Of a stretch of DNA of 44,562 nt, positions 8,276 to 15,809 are shown piece after piece. Origin of the DNA: Pseudomonas sp. RIT-562 (GTDB taxonomy: Bacteria > Pseudomonadota > Gammaproteobacteria > Pseudomonadales > Pseudomonadaceae). Under the pieces are notes generated by a model. The model was not told the DNA's origin and ran no database searches. It saw only the letters and a program-made list of their open reading frames with translations. The stretch is taken from the NCBI RefSeq assembly GCF_026241895.1, contig NZ_JAPJIV010000035.1:1-44562 (forward strand), given 5' to 3'. Made by a program: the position numbers and the translations under genes. Numbering within the stretch: position 1 is the first letter of the stretch; each line of letters begins with the position of its first letter.

Positions 8276-8689
8276 TTGTCAGTCAGGAACTGTATTGTGT
8301 TCAGAACAAACGAGAGTCAGCTGCAAGGCAGATTCAAAATGCCTGATGAAAATCTCCTGTTATGGAAAAGCGTTAATATTTGTCACAACCAATATTCTTT
8401 CTTAGTAGAAGGAGTAGGATTTTTCGATGGGACTTTTGGGCCAAGCGTGCGCCTCGTCAGTGATGCGGAATCGGTTCAAGCAATGTGCAGTTCAGGAGAT
8501 TCTGAATTTTTTACTGTTACCAAGGTATACCTCATCTCCCCACCCTGGATGAACCGGCAAAATGAACGTCTAATGGAACCGCTTGCCGAAATCAGACTGC
8601 AAAGTTCTGACAAGCAACCACCAATCTACGAATTCGTAACCATGGCAGGGCAGACCTATACAAGCGCTCCTCAACCTAATCCAATTTGA
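8276..8689 (+). CDS. Hypothetical protein, 116-137 aa
   Basis: The second gene of the metallophosphoesterase operon, 25 bases after it. The frame opens with TTG at 8276, but the ATG at 8339 (MPDENLLLWKSV) preceded by AAGG may be the real start. The product is soluble and beta-rich with a proline-rich tail. I do not recognise the family. Confidence 0.5.
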   Translation: MSVRNCIVFRTNESQLQGRFKMPDENLLLWKSVNICHNQYSFLVEGVGFFDGTFGPSVRLVSDAESVQAMCSSGDSEFFTVTKVYLISPPWMNRQNERLMEPLAEIRLQSSDKQPPIYEFVTMAGQTYTSAPQPNPI

Positions 8690-8698
8690 GATACCACT

Positions 8699-9103
8699 AT
8701 GGTGACCTTAGATGAAATCTCTCAGCTCCTCTATGGTACCGAAGGGGAGACTTCGGGTTGGACTGGTTCCCGAGCGGATTTAATTTCCTTAGCGGGAAAG
8801 GTGTTCCCCGGCAAAGCTTTTTGTGTGGTGCGGAAGTGGATTTTGATCGACCTCATCGTTACACCGGATGAAAAAGAAAAGCTCACGAACCTCACTCTAC
8901 TACCCATGACGCTATTCGCTCACGAAATAGTCCTAGACAGTAAAGGCCGCTTCCAACCAAAAATGTGGGTGCGTAGCAACTTCGGAGTGCAATTCATCTA
9001 CAGCTGTATGTTTGAAACCAACAATACCGTCTACCTCCTCTGGGGCCCAGGCCAGCGAAAAGAAGCAACTGTGGGAGCTGCTTTTTCGATGTCGGCCGGG
9101 TAA
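8699..9103 (+). CDS. DUF6957-like protein, 134 aa
   Basis: Starts 9 bases after the previous stop. The pattern of a short N-terminal segment (LDEISQLLYG), a central KAFCVVRKWILIDLIVT block and the C-terminal FETNNTVYLLWGPGQRKEA matches my recollection of the small Pseudomonas family DUF6957, which has no known function. No signal peptide, membrane segment or catalytic motif is seen. Such proteins often lie in variable loci, consistent with this neighbourhood. Confidence 0.65.
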   Translation: MVTLDEISQLLYGTEGETSGWTGSRADLISLAGKVFPGKAFCVVRKWILIDLIVTPDEKEKLTNLTLLPMTLFAHEIVLDSKGRFQPKMWVRSNFGVQFIYSCMFETNNTVYLLWGPGQRKEATVGAAFSMSAG

Positions 9104-9142
9104 GCGGTAATTTATTTTGGAGTCGTTTGGAGCATTGGTTGA

Positions 9143-9499
9143 ATGACTGAAATCATCGAAGTCGAATTTTATAGTAAGGAGCTGAGTGACTTTCAGTTGT
9201 GTCGACTCGGGGGAGCGAGCATCGGAAAATACTCGGTTCCGATCACTGCGTTTATCAGTGACGCCTTCATCGCAAATGACACATGCCTTGGCGTTTCTTT
9301 CGATCACGTTGGGCTAGGTGATGCTTTTCGCCCGGCAGATGGCGGCCTCATTCGAACAGGGAAAATTCGGAGGGCATGGAAAGAGGGAGGTTACTGGCTT
9401 CTTGAAACTCAAAATGGCAACTACGTCCTTGGCAGTTTCCTACGAGGCTTTGGGCGGCGTAGCTTTTGCGATTTGCTTCGATCAGGTGAGCGTTGCTGA
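9143..9499 (+). CDS. Hypothetical protein, 118 aa
   Basis: Starts MTEIIEVEFYSKELSDFQLC, 39 bases after the DUF6957-like gene, with GGAG about 20 bases upstream. The protein looks beta-rich, ending in a basic segment (GSFLRGFGRRSFCDLL). No family recognised. Position and strand suggest it closes the operon begun by the metallophosphoesterase. Confidence 0.55.
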   Translation: MTEIIEVEFYSKELSDFQLCRLGGASIGKYSVPITAFISDAFIANDTCLGVSFDHVGLGDAFRPADGGLIRTGKIRRAWKEGGYWLLETQNGNYVLGSFLRGFGRRSFCDLLRSGERC

Positions 9500-9623
9500 G
9501 GGATAAATTCAGCAACGTTACAATGGGTCAATTGTTAGATCACTGTAGGTTCGGAACTATCATGCGTTTAATAAACCGCCTGTAACTGGCTTTTGTATTG
9601 CTGACAACTGGCTCGCCTCCAAG

Positions 9624-10120
9624 AGATAAAACCCTCTGTATTCGTATGAACTACCTAATTCGGGCCGCTCCCAGGCGGGAGATGAATCTGCTGATATTCG
9701 TCTGAGACCTGCGTTTTCTGGCTCAAACGGCCATGGGGGAGCTGAAAGATGAAACTCCATATTCGCCTCAGCCATCTGATTAATCCCGCACCAGCTAGCG
9801 GAAGATGAAGCTCCTGATATTCATCTGAGGCCCGCGTTTCCTGGCTCAAACTGCGATGGAGAGCCGAGAGATGAAACGCTCGGTATTCGTCTCGGCGAGC
9901 TGATTCGGCCCGCTCCAGACAGTGGGAGATGAATCTCCTGATATTCGCCTGAGACCCTCGTTTGTTGGGTCAAACGGCCTTGGAGAGGTGAGAGATAAAA
10001 CCCTCCAAATTCGTATCAGCCAGCTAGTCGGCACGCCTCTCTAGGTGGGAGATGAATCTACCGATATTCGTCCGAGCCCCCGTGTCACGTGGGGAGAGAT
10101 GAAACCCTCGATATTCATCT
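9624..10120. repeat. Array of nine alternating hairpin units
   Basis: Nine copies of a 24-nt hairpin core, AGATGAAT-N8-ATTCGTCT or variants, begin at 9624, 9680, 9747, 9803, 9869, 9927, 9993, 10050 and 10097. The unit at 9803-9826 keeps a nearly perfect palindrome (AGATGAAG / ATTCATCT). Two unit types alternate. Type A has loop TCTCCTGA-like sequence and a linker with CTGGCTCAAACGGCC. Type B has loop ACCCTCGA-like sequence and a linker with GATTCGGCCCGCTCC. Spacing alternates 56-58 and 66-67 bases, so the full period is about 123 bases; the last interval is shortened to 47. Reading frames across the array are not maintained. Function unknown; it does not match the Pseudomonas REP consensus I know. 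Confidence 0.85.
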
Positions 10121-10170
10121 GAGGCCCGTTGTTGCAGGCTGAAAAACAGCCACTTAGCGAGAGATAGGCT

Positions 10171-10330
10171 TCAGAAGCTCCGTATGTTGTCGCTGAAAAC
10201 GCTGTGAGTTTCTACGTCTTCGTTGTAGGCCTTTACGGCTTCCCTGTTCTCTATTTCTCGCGCTTTATCGTATTCAGGGCCTCGGCCAGAGCCTCATTTT
10301 GGTAGCCGCTCGCGCGGAATAGCGATTGCT
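10171..10330 (-). pseudogene. Decayed CcdA-like antitoxin (C-terminal part)
   Basis: On the minus strand, the frame ending at 10171 reads ENREAVKAYNEDVETHSVFS and ends SFSDN-IRSF-like, closely resembling the C-terminus of CcdA antitoxins (consensus ENREAI-AYN--VE--GVFSDGLR). The preceding part (NEALAEALNTIKRE) is in another frame, so a frameshift separates them, and no start codon or N-terminal DNA-binding part is recognisable. A ccdB toxin gene would be expected immediately downstream, where the hairpin array lies instead. I infer a broken toxin-antitoxin remnant. Confidence 0.5.
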
Positions 10331-10347
10331 TTTCTTCCGGCGGCACA

Positions 10348-10707
10348 ATGAAAATGTACAGCGCAAACATTACTTTCCAGCGGGCAAATTCTGCCTTGGG
10401 GCTCGATATGGGACATCTCAGCTTGGAGGATATCTATCCCGGCGACGTAGCCGACTACGGCCATATGCGCGTGGGTATGACCGACCTTTACGTGAAAGAA
10501 AATCACGCCATTTATGGTTTGACTACGCTTGGCGAATACCGGGAGATGACTAGTCAGCTTTTGCGCGATGATGCGGTGCAAATGATCATCAGCGACAAAT
10601 TGGCCGCATTGCCCAAGGACTACGATCCATGGATCTGGCGGATCAACCGCCATCGAGCCTTACGCGCCAAGTACGGGGATAAATTCGATCCTTGGTCAGA
10701 TGACTGA
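10348..10707 (+). CDS. Hypothetical protein, 119 aa, with a decayed paralog in the window
   Basis: An intact ORF starting MKMYSANITFQRANSALG. It is soluble and contains VGMTDLYVKENHAIYGLTTL and a basic, tryptophan-containing tail (DPWIWRINRHRALRAKYG). A second, broken copy lies at 19145-19475, so this is a real gene family that has been duplicated or transferred twice. Similarity at the nucleotide level is obvious through VGMTDLY, AVQMIIS and ALRAKYG. Function unknown. It is convergent with a minus-strand remnant at 10714. Confidence 0.65.
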   Translation: MKMYSANITFQRANSALGLDMGHLSLEDIYPGDVADYGHMRVGMTDLYVKENHAIYGLTTLGEYREMTSQLLRDDAVQMIISDKLAALPKDYDPWIWRINRHRALRAKYGDKFDPWSDD

Positions 10708-10713
10708 CTGCCT

Positions 10714-10880
10714 TCAGACTTCCAATTCCAAACGCAAGGGCCTCAGCGCTTCTAGTAACCGCTCCGCTGGCAGTGAATAAAGCAAATGCCCCATCAGCGC
10801 CAACAACTCCTTACTGATTCGGAGCGCCATGCACTCGAGCAGATACTCAAATCGGTGAACGTATAGGGAGAGGCAGCGGA
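10714..10880 (-). pseudogene. C-terminal remnant of an unknown protein
   Basis: A minus-strand frame ending at 10714 reads FEYLLECMALRISKELLALM, then GHLLYSLPAERLLEALRPLR with a clean stop. It is leucine-rich and helical and looks like a genuine C-terminus. To the right, at about 10880, it runs directly into a umuC fragment, so its 5' part has been lost at that junction. The longer ORF in this frame continues antisense to the umuC fragment and is not credible. Confidence 0.4.
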
Positions 10881-10882
10881 CA

Positions 10883-11145
10883 GCAACCCAACCGACGATG
10901 TCCGGCTGATGACAAAAGCTGCTGTGGAGGCGGTGTATCGCGTTTCCGACCTGATTTTTAATTACAGCAAAGCTGAAGTTCTCTTCGTTACCCTCTGTCA
11001 AAAAAGCGAGTGCACCGAAGACCTTCCCTCGATCTCGGAGCCGGTCGCCACTCAGAAGGAGTAGGGGACACTGCGCTTGGCCAGTGTGCCGACCAATCCA
11101 GATTGCGGAATGCGTCAGGAGATGATGGAGCCAGAGCGTTACGAC
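10883..11145 (+). pseudogene. umuC fragment B (C-terminal part)
   Basis: Clear nucleotide similarity to the 3' part of the intact umuC (about 13377-13660), for example CGGCTGATGACAAAAGCTGC and ACAGCAAAGC, then GGGGACACTGCGCTTGGCCA. It encodes the little-finger region near the C-terminus. Compared with the intact gene it carries an internal deletion of about 35-40 bases (the VMGVLDSINERW region), stop codons and a diverged end. It starts almost exactly at the umuC position where fragment A (13868-14095) stops. Confidence 0.85.
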
Positions 11146-11279
11146 GCTTTTAAGCATCTATACCAGTCTGGGCGGCGGGTTACGCCGAAGGCTAACCCAC
11201 TAAATAAATTTTTTACATTGTTAAAATTCTTCGGGATTGAGCCGAATTTGATTTAGTAAGCCAATCTTTCGAGAATGCC

Positions 11280-11855
11280 ATGAGCAACCACGACCGTTTG
11301 AAATCCCGCCTCACCTTCAAGGCCACCGAAATTTTCACCTTTTCGGGATCAGACGAGCGTTATCGTGCGACGGTCAAACTCACCCCGTCTCGACTCATAC
11401 GGGTAACGCTACACGACTTCAAAGCATGCTTCACCGCACGGCAAGCTTATGAGATCGCGTCTGGCCTAATCAAAGCAGTACTCAACTCGCTTGATCACAA
11501 TCACCCAAAATCGGATAAGTCTAATATCCAAACGACCCATGATCATTGGGCTGTTCTCATTGAGCGCCATGAGCTGTTTGGATCAAAGAAAACACCTGAT
11601 TTACTCCAAGTTGTGATGACTGGTACACGTTTCCTCATTGAAGGAGCTCTCCTGGATCCTGAGCCGATGGTGGAATTTAAGGACGGTGAAGAGCCTATCT
11701 ATGACTTTCAGATCAGACTAGAAGGCCAATACGTCTTAATGTGTTTTGGGTGGGTTGGTTGGAGACTCAGCCGAAGTGAGGCTCAGTGGTTGGCGGAACA
11801 GCTATGGACTGCGGTTTTTTTGGCAACAAAGCCTAGCCGCGCAATCAGCAAATAA
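11280..11855 (+). CDS. Hypothetical protein, 191 aa
   Basis: An intact ORF starting MSNHDRLKSRLTFKATEIFT, upstream of umuDC on the same strand. The product is soluble and alternates beta-strand-like segments (RYRATVKLTPSRLIRVTLHD) with charged stretches. The C-terminal part has WVGWRLSRSEAQWLAEQLW, typical of a terminal amphipathic helix. No family recognised. The 110-bp gap and the LexA box before umuD indicate a separate transcript. Its region is bracketed by umuC fragments, so it may be cargo of the same insertion. Confidence 0.55.
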   Translation: MSNHDRLKSRLTFKATEIFTFSGSDERYRATVKLTPSRLIRVTLHDFKACFTARQAYEIASGLIKAVLNSLDHNHPKSDKSNIQTTHDHWAVLIERHELFGSKKTPDLLQVVMTGTRFLIEGALLDPEPMVEFKDGEEPIYDFQIRLEGQYVLMCFGWVGWRLSRSEAQWLAEQLWTAVFLATKPSRAISK

Positions 11856-11965
11856 AATTAGGGTACCTATCACGACCAGAGCCGTGCCATCCGCTGATGG
11901 GGGCGTCATTCCCTTTGGTCTATTTTTCTCGCTCGACATTGACCGTCAATCGCCTTCGACGTTTA

Positions 11966-11981
11966 CTGTATGCATGTACAG
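11966..11981. promoter_or_regulatory. LexA (SOS) box of umuDC
   Basis: CTGTATGCATGTACAG fits the consensus CTG-N10-CAG exactly and lies 20 bases before the umuD start codon. A TTGACC at 11939-11944 is a plausible -35 element, placing LexA over the promoter. The operon is therefore expected to be induced by DNA damage. Confidence 0.92.
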
Positions 11982-12001
11982 TTTTGGTTAAGGCATCCAC
12001 C

Positions 12002-12436
12002 ATGAGCGTCACAATCATCTGCCCGTTAGGAGGAGGGGGAGTTCAGCTCCCGTTCTACTCGTTCAAAGTCCCAGCCGGCTTCCCATCCCCTGCGGCTGAT
12101 CACCTTGAACAACACATCTCCATCGACGAGCTGTTGGACATTCGAGCCCCGCATATCTATCTGGTGCGCATTGAAGGCCACAGCATGGAAGGCGCTGGGA
12201 TCTTCGATGGCGATATGGCCGTAGTCGATCGCTCGATCACCGCTGAACACGGCCACATAGTGATCGCGGCAGTGAACTGCGAGCCGGTGTGCAAGCGCCT
12301 GTGCAAGCGAGGCTCCGACATCATCCTAATGTCCGAGAACGTAGGTTATCCGCCGCGCTATATCCTGGAAGGCGATGAACTAATCATCTGGGGCGTGGTG
12401 ACTTTTAGTGTGCGTGCTCATGATCCAAAATCCTGA
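12002..12436 (+). CDS. umuD: UmuD/RulA-like SOS protease subunit
   Basis: 144 residues from the ATG at 12002. I reject the in-frame start at 11897 because it would lie upstream of the LexA box. The self-cleavage site is seen as A25-G26 in VPAGFPSPAADH, the catalytic nucleophile is Ser61 (GHSMEG) and the general base Lys98 (EPVCKRL), one position offset from E. coli S60/K97. RecA filaments promote autocleavage to UmuD', which joins UmuC to form error-prone polymerase V. The gene overlaps umuC by 17 bases, indicating translational coupling. Similar operons on P. syringae plasmids are called rulAB. Confidence 0.93.
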   Translation: MSVTIICPLGGGGVQLPFYSFKVPAGFPSPAADHLEQHISIDELLDIRAPHIYLVRIEGHSMEGAGIFDGDMAVVDRSITAEHGHIVIAAVNCEPVCKRLCKRGSDIILMSENVGYPPRYILEGDELIIWGVVTFSVRAHDPKS

Positions 12437-13703
12437 GCCCGTCTTCGCGTTGATCGATTGCAATTCTTTCTATGCGAGCTGTGAGCGAGTCTTCCGCCCC
12501 GACTTGGCCAGAACACCGATCGTGGTGCTTTCGAACAACGATGGTTGCGTGATCGCTCGCAGCGCGGACAGCAAGCCCTTCGTAAAAATGGGCGAGCCGT
12601 ACTTTCAGATCAAACACAAGCTCAAGCAACACGGCATCGTGGCCTTCTCATCGAATTACGGACTTTACGGTGATATGAGCGAGCGGGTGATGAGTGTGAT
12701 CGAGTCGCTAGTGCCCGCCGTCGAGGTCTATAGCATTGATGAGGCCTTTGCTGATTTAGCTGGCGTTCCAGGTGATTTGGAGGCGCTAGGACGTCGGATC
12801 CGTGCCCAGGTTTACAGGAGCACTGGTATCCCGGTAGGGGTAGGTATTGCCGGCACGAAAACACTCAGCAAGCTTGCCAATCACGCCGCCAAAAAGTGGC
12901 AAGCGCAGAGTGGTGGAGTCGTCGACCTACGTGATCAAGCCAAGCGCGACTGGGTGCTGAAAAAATGTTCGGTTTCGGATGTCTGGGGCGTCGGACGCAA
13001 GATGACGCTTCACCTCGAAGGCATGGGAATCAAGACGGCTTGGGAACTCTCCAAAACCGATCCCTGGATGTTGCGTAAAAAATTTAGCGTGGTGATCGAG
13101 AAGACGGCTCGTGAGTTGGCCGGTACACCGTGCCTTGAGCTCGATGAGCCTGACCCACCGAAGCAGGAGATCTGCTGCAGCCGCATCTTCGGCAAGCGCC
13201 TCACCGAGATTGCACCGATCAAAGAGGCCGTGGCGACCTACATGATGCGCGCCACAGAAAAACTCCGAGCCCAGCATTCACTGTGCAAAAAAATACGCGT
13301 GTCTATCCGCACCGGTATGTTCAATCCGGCGGAGGCCAAGTACGCCAACGGTGTTCTGGTGGAATTGCCCTATCCAACAGATGACGTTCGGTTGATGACA
13401 AAAGCTGCGGTGGACGCGGTAAATATGATCTTCCGACCTGGCTTCAAATACAGCAAAGCCGAGGTACTCCTAGTCAATCTATGCCGGAAAGGTGAGTACA
13501 CCGAAGATCTCTTTTCGGTCACCCAGCCGGAGGCGACAGAGAAAGTGATGGGCGTGTTGGATTCCATCAATGAACGGTGGGGTAGGGGAACACTGCGCTT
13601 GGCGAGTGTGCCAACCAATCCTGATTGGGGCATGCGGCGCGAGATGATGAGTCAGAGTTTCACAACGCGCGTCGATCAGTTATGGACTGTGTACTGCAGG
13701 TGA
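12420..13703 (+). CDS. umuC: UmuC/RulB-like Y-family DNA polymerase
   Basis: 427 residues from ATG 12420; the ORF opens four codons earlier at a GTG, but the ATG lies nearer the family start. The palm contains the catalytic Asp13 (FALIDCNSFYA) and Asp107-Glu108 (YSIDEAFADL). The helix-hairpin-helix region (VWGVGRKM) and the little-finger domain (to SQSFTTRVDQLW) are complete, so length and motifs are normal. With UmuD' it makes translesion-synthesis polymerase V. Three broken copies of parts of this gene lie nearby (10883, 13868 and 16850), showing that the locus has been duplicated and rearranged. Confidence 0.94.
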   Translation: MIQNPEPVFALIDCNSFYASCERVFRPDLARTPIVVLSNNDGCVIARSADSKPFVKMGEPYFQIKHKLKQHGIVAFSSNYGLYGDMSERVMSVIESLVPAVEVYSIDEAFADLAGVPGDLEALGRRIRAQVYRSTGIPVGVGIAGTKTLSKLANHAAKKWQAQSGGVVDLRDQAKRDWVLKKCSVSDVWGVGRKMTLHLEGMGIKTAWELSKTDPWMLRKKFSVVIEKTARELAGTPCLELDEPDPPKQEICCSRIFGKRLTEIAPIKEAVATYMMRATEKLRAQHSLCKKIRVSIRTGMFNPAEAKYANGVLVELPYPTDDVRLMTKAAVDAVNMIFRPGFKYSKAEVLLVNLCRKGEYTEDLFSVTQPEATEKVMGVLDSINERWGRGTLRLASVPTNPDWGMRREMMSQSFTTRVDQLWTVYCR

Positions 13704-13867
13704 TCGTCTCTGGATCAGAAGGGGGGGGAAGATGTTGTTGCCTGTTACGAAGACATCATCTGTAAGGCGCGGAGAGCTGCTACCTACGAAGTGCCGTGCC
13801 ACGGACTGATGGTTCCCACGTCGATCCCGCGTCTACTCAGTGAGTGGTTGTAATCTACCTGGATCCT
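13704..13867. other. Short non-coding gap after umuC
   Basis: A G8 run at about 13720 and a short frame from 13732 (MLLPVTKTSS...) are the only features. I see no supported gene. Confidence 0.3.
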
Positions 13868-14095
13868 CAGATCCGCGAAGCAGGAGATTTGCCGCAGTCG
13901 GATGTTCGGCAAACGTCCGATCGAGATAGCCCGATCAAAGAAGCTATCGCAACTTACATGATGCGAGCCACGGAGTTGCCCCTGGCGTAGCAGTCGCTGT
14001 GCAAGAAGATTTAGATGAGCATTTCACACGGGCATGTTCGATCCCGAGGAAGCGAAGTACACGAGTGGTGTGGTGGAATTGCCGTACACACGCTG
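13868..14095 (+). pseudogene. umuC fragment A (middle part)
   Basis: Nucleotide similarity to the intact umuC from about 13145 to 13370: CGAAGCAGGAGAT, TGATGCGAGCCACGGA, CTGTGCAAGAAGAT and GTGTGGTGGAATTGCCGTAC can be aligned in order. Small deletions and in-frame stops (for example the TAG after CCCCTGGCG) make it non-functional. It ends at the umuC position where fragment B begins, so A and B may derive from one broken copy. Confidence 0.85.
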
Positions 14096-14131
14096 AGGCT
14101 CACCAAATACACGGCTACAAGAAACGCTAAT

Positions 14132-14224
14132 TCACCCGGCAAACATGGTGCTCGCTTGCCAAATCAGAAGCATCCAGCATATCCCCAGTCCCACCATGAA
14201 ACACATCAGTTCATTCGCGTTCAC
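14132..14224 (-). CDS. Tiny membrane peptide, 30 aa
   Basis: A GTG-started ORF whose first codon overlaps the stop of the upstream 49-aa peptide gene (GTGA overlap). The product is almost entirely one hydrophobic helix (MCFMVGLGICWMLLIW) with a short tail. Overlap with a better-supported ORF suggests translational coupling. No family recognised. Confidence 0.4.
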   Translation of the reverse strand: MNANELMCFMVGLGICWMLLIWQASTMFAG

Positions 14225-14370
14225 GATGCTTCCTGCTCCAGCGTGCTGCTGGCCTCTGATTGTGATGAATCCACCGCGTCGGATGTATACCAGCCGATGA
14301 CAGTCCACACTGTCACTAGCCAGATGAGGGCAGTGATTACGAGCATTGCCAAAAACGCTTTTGTGCTCAT
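14221..14370 (-). CDS. Small single-pass membrane protein, 49 aa
   Basis: ATG at 14370 preceded by GGAGAG about ten bases upstream. The product begins MSTKAFLAMLVITALIWLVT, one clear transmembrane helix continuing to IGWY, followed by a polar, acidic tail (DAVDSSQSEASSTLEQE). Cytoplasmic N-terminus and periplasmic or cytoplasmic tail are both possible. It overlaps the next tiny ORF, making a two-gene unit. Possible roles include a toxin-like or accessory membrane peptide; this is inference only. Confidence 0.5.
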   Translation of the reverse strand: MSTKAFLAMLVITALIWLVTVWTVIGWYTSDAVDSSQSEASSTLEQEAS

Positions 14371-14569
14371 GAGGTGGGTTCTCTCCTGTAGTGGAAACGG
14401 TGAGAGTCAGGGTTATGAAGTTTAGTTCATAGCGCAGCCATGCCCTCAGGGATAACCAGAGATAAATAGGGAAAAATCCTACGGAAACAAAGCTTCTATC
14501 GTCGGTTATAACTAAGTGCACGACTAGACCCAGGAGCTATGAGCCACTGTTTTCAGGGCTTGGGCTGAG

Positions 14570-14701
14570 ATGGATAAGCTGGATTCGGTGAGAACGCTTC
14601 AACCTGAGGTGTTAACGCCAAAAACGGCAGATTTGACGATGAGTACAATGTCTCGGGCGGCGGGGCGAATGGACACGGATAATGTCGCTCTGACATCATA
14701 G
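14570..14701 (+). CDS. Possible small protein, 43 aa
   Basis: A short frame starting MDKLDSVRTLQPEVL, with GGGCTGAG just before the ATG. The product is polar and serine/threonine-rich (TADLTMSTMSRAAGRMD). It lies 42 bases before the lipoprotein gene on the same strand. Coding status is uncertain and no family is recognised. Confidence 0.25.
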   Translation: MDKLDSVRTLQPEVLTPKTADLTMSTMSRAAGRMDTDNVALTS

Positions 14702-14743
14702 GGGTGGTTTGGGAAACCGCTTATCAATTGTTAGGGGACAACT

Positions 14744-15394
14744 TTGAAAAAGCTTGTAGCTGTAGCCTCGGTAGCTTTATTGCTGTCTGGATGTGGTGAT
14801 ACGACGGAACAGGTGTGCCGTAAGATTGACCAGCAACTGAAAAAGGACAGCGGCGAGGGGCTTGCTGATGTCGGCTGGATTGGATGTCTCAAGCAGTCTC
14901 CGGCGGAAGCGAAGCTAACGCTTGCGGCAATTGAGAAACATTCTCCAAAAGACATACGTATGGCTGAAATTAAACCGATGTCGCGTGATGATGTGGCTCA
15001 GTTGGTTGCGACACAGCCTCCGTTTGATGTGGCTTATAAGTTGGGTGCTCCTGATAGTGCGTACTTCTACCCCATTGATAGCAATGGTAAGTTTATTTCA
15101 GAGAGTACAACTATCGGCGGGATAACTACAAAAGGCCCCACACACATATCTTACAGCGCAGACGCTAAATTCTCATTGGAAATGCGCGACTCTAAAATAT
15201 GGGAGGATATTCACGGCAAAATGGCCATTTATAAAGACGGACTGTATCGCATATCCTACGAGCGTCCTATGACGTATTGGTTACTGGGGTTGCAAGACGA
15301 GAATCTGAAAATATCGTTTGTTATAAAAAATGGCAAAGTAATAGAACGAAGTGCTGATTTCCCGAAGCATTTTTGGCAGAAGTGGTTCGATTAA
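14744..15394 (+). CDS. Predicted lipoprotein, 216 aa
   Basis: Signal peptide with lipobox: MKKLVAVASVALLLSGC, so cleavage before Cys17 and lipid anchoring are expected. Start is TTG at 14744, preceded by AGGGGACAAC. The mature protein has two further early cysteines (VCRKID, IGCLK) and a beta-rich C-terminal half. I do not recognise the family. Base composition is more AT-rich than the flanking umuDC and NCS1 regions, a sign of acquisition. It precedes a second lipoprotein gene (15810) on the same strand. Confidence 0.7.
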   Translation: MKKLVAVASVALLLSGCGDTTEQVCRKIDQQLKKDSGEGLADVGWIGCLKQSPAEAKLTLAAIEKHSPKDIRMAEIKPMSRDDVAQLVATQPPFDVAYKLGAPDSAYFYPIDSNGKFISESTTIGGITTKGPTHISYSADAKFSLEMRDSKIWEDIHGKMAIYKDGLYRISYERPMTYWLLGLQDENLKISFVIKNGKVIERSADFPKHFWQKWFD

Positions 15395-15809
15395 TCTACC
15401 GATTGGTTAAGCAGCGAAACCTGGTAACCGTGCTGCCCTTTATTGATAAAAGGGGAAGAACGGGCCGGCATTCCGGTCTTCCCAGTCATGTCGCTAGTGC
15501 AGAAGCTAAGAGCGCGTATGTTTTGCTAATGGTTCGCGATGGAAAGCGCCTCACTAAATTCTTGACCGAGGATCAAGTCAAGGAATGCCTTGCCCTGGAT
15601 ACCAATCCAAGTCACCAGATATTGTTCACCTGATGGTGCGAACTGTTCTTCGCTCCTGTGAAGCAAGGGCAGTTCCACTCAAAAATATATTCAGCCCTAT
15701 GTTGCTGGCCACCGCTGGCGTTTTAGAAGTTGAAATACAAAATATAGGTTGCCGTAGCCAAGTTTGCGGCTCTTCACCCATCAAACTAGGCCTCTTAGGA
15801 TTATCATAC
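15395..15809 (+). other. Gap between two lipoprotein genes
   Basis: A plus-strand frame to 15633 contains EAKSAYVLLMVRDGKRLTKF and then LTEDQVKECLALD, which looks protein-like, but its only start overlaps the preceding lipoprotein gene and has no ribosome binding site. It may be the tail of a broken gene. Nothing else is supported. Confidence 0.3.

Noticed and set aside
9560..10034. Minus-strand ORFs across the hairpin array encoding repeated SDEYQ-IHLP segments
   Set aside because: The frame changes from unit to unit because spacings are not constant multiples of three; the ORFs lack ribosome binding sites and simply reflect the DNA repeat.
9624..10120. CRISPR array
   Set aside because: Repeat units are degenerate and the intervening sequences are themselves two repeated types rather than unique spacers; no cas genes are present.
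11897..12001. Upstream in-frame start for UmuD
   Set aside because: It lies upstream of the LexA box and would add residues absent from UmuD proteins.
14015..14425. Plus-strand ORF of 136 codons
   Set aside because: It begins inside a decayed umuC fragment and runs antisense to the better-supported membrane-peptide ORFs.
15373..15633. 86-residue ORF between the lipoproteins as a real gene
   Set aside because: Start overlaps the preceding gene without a ribosome binding site and the N-terminus is not protein-like; kept only as a possible remnant.
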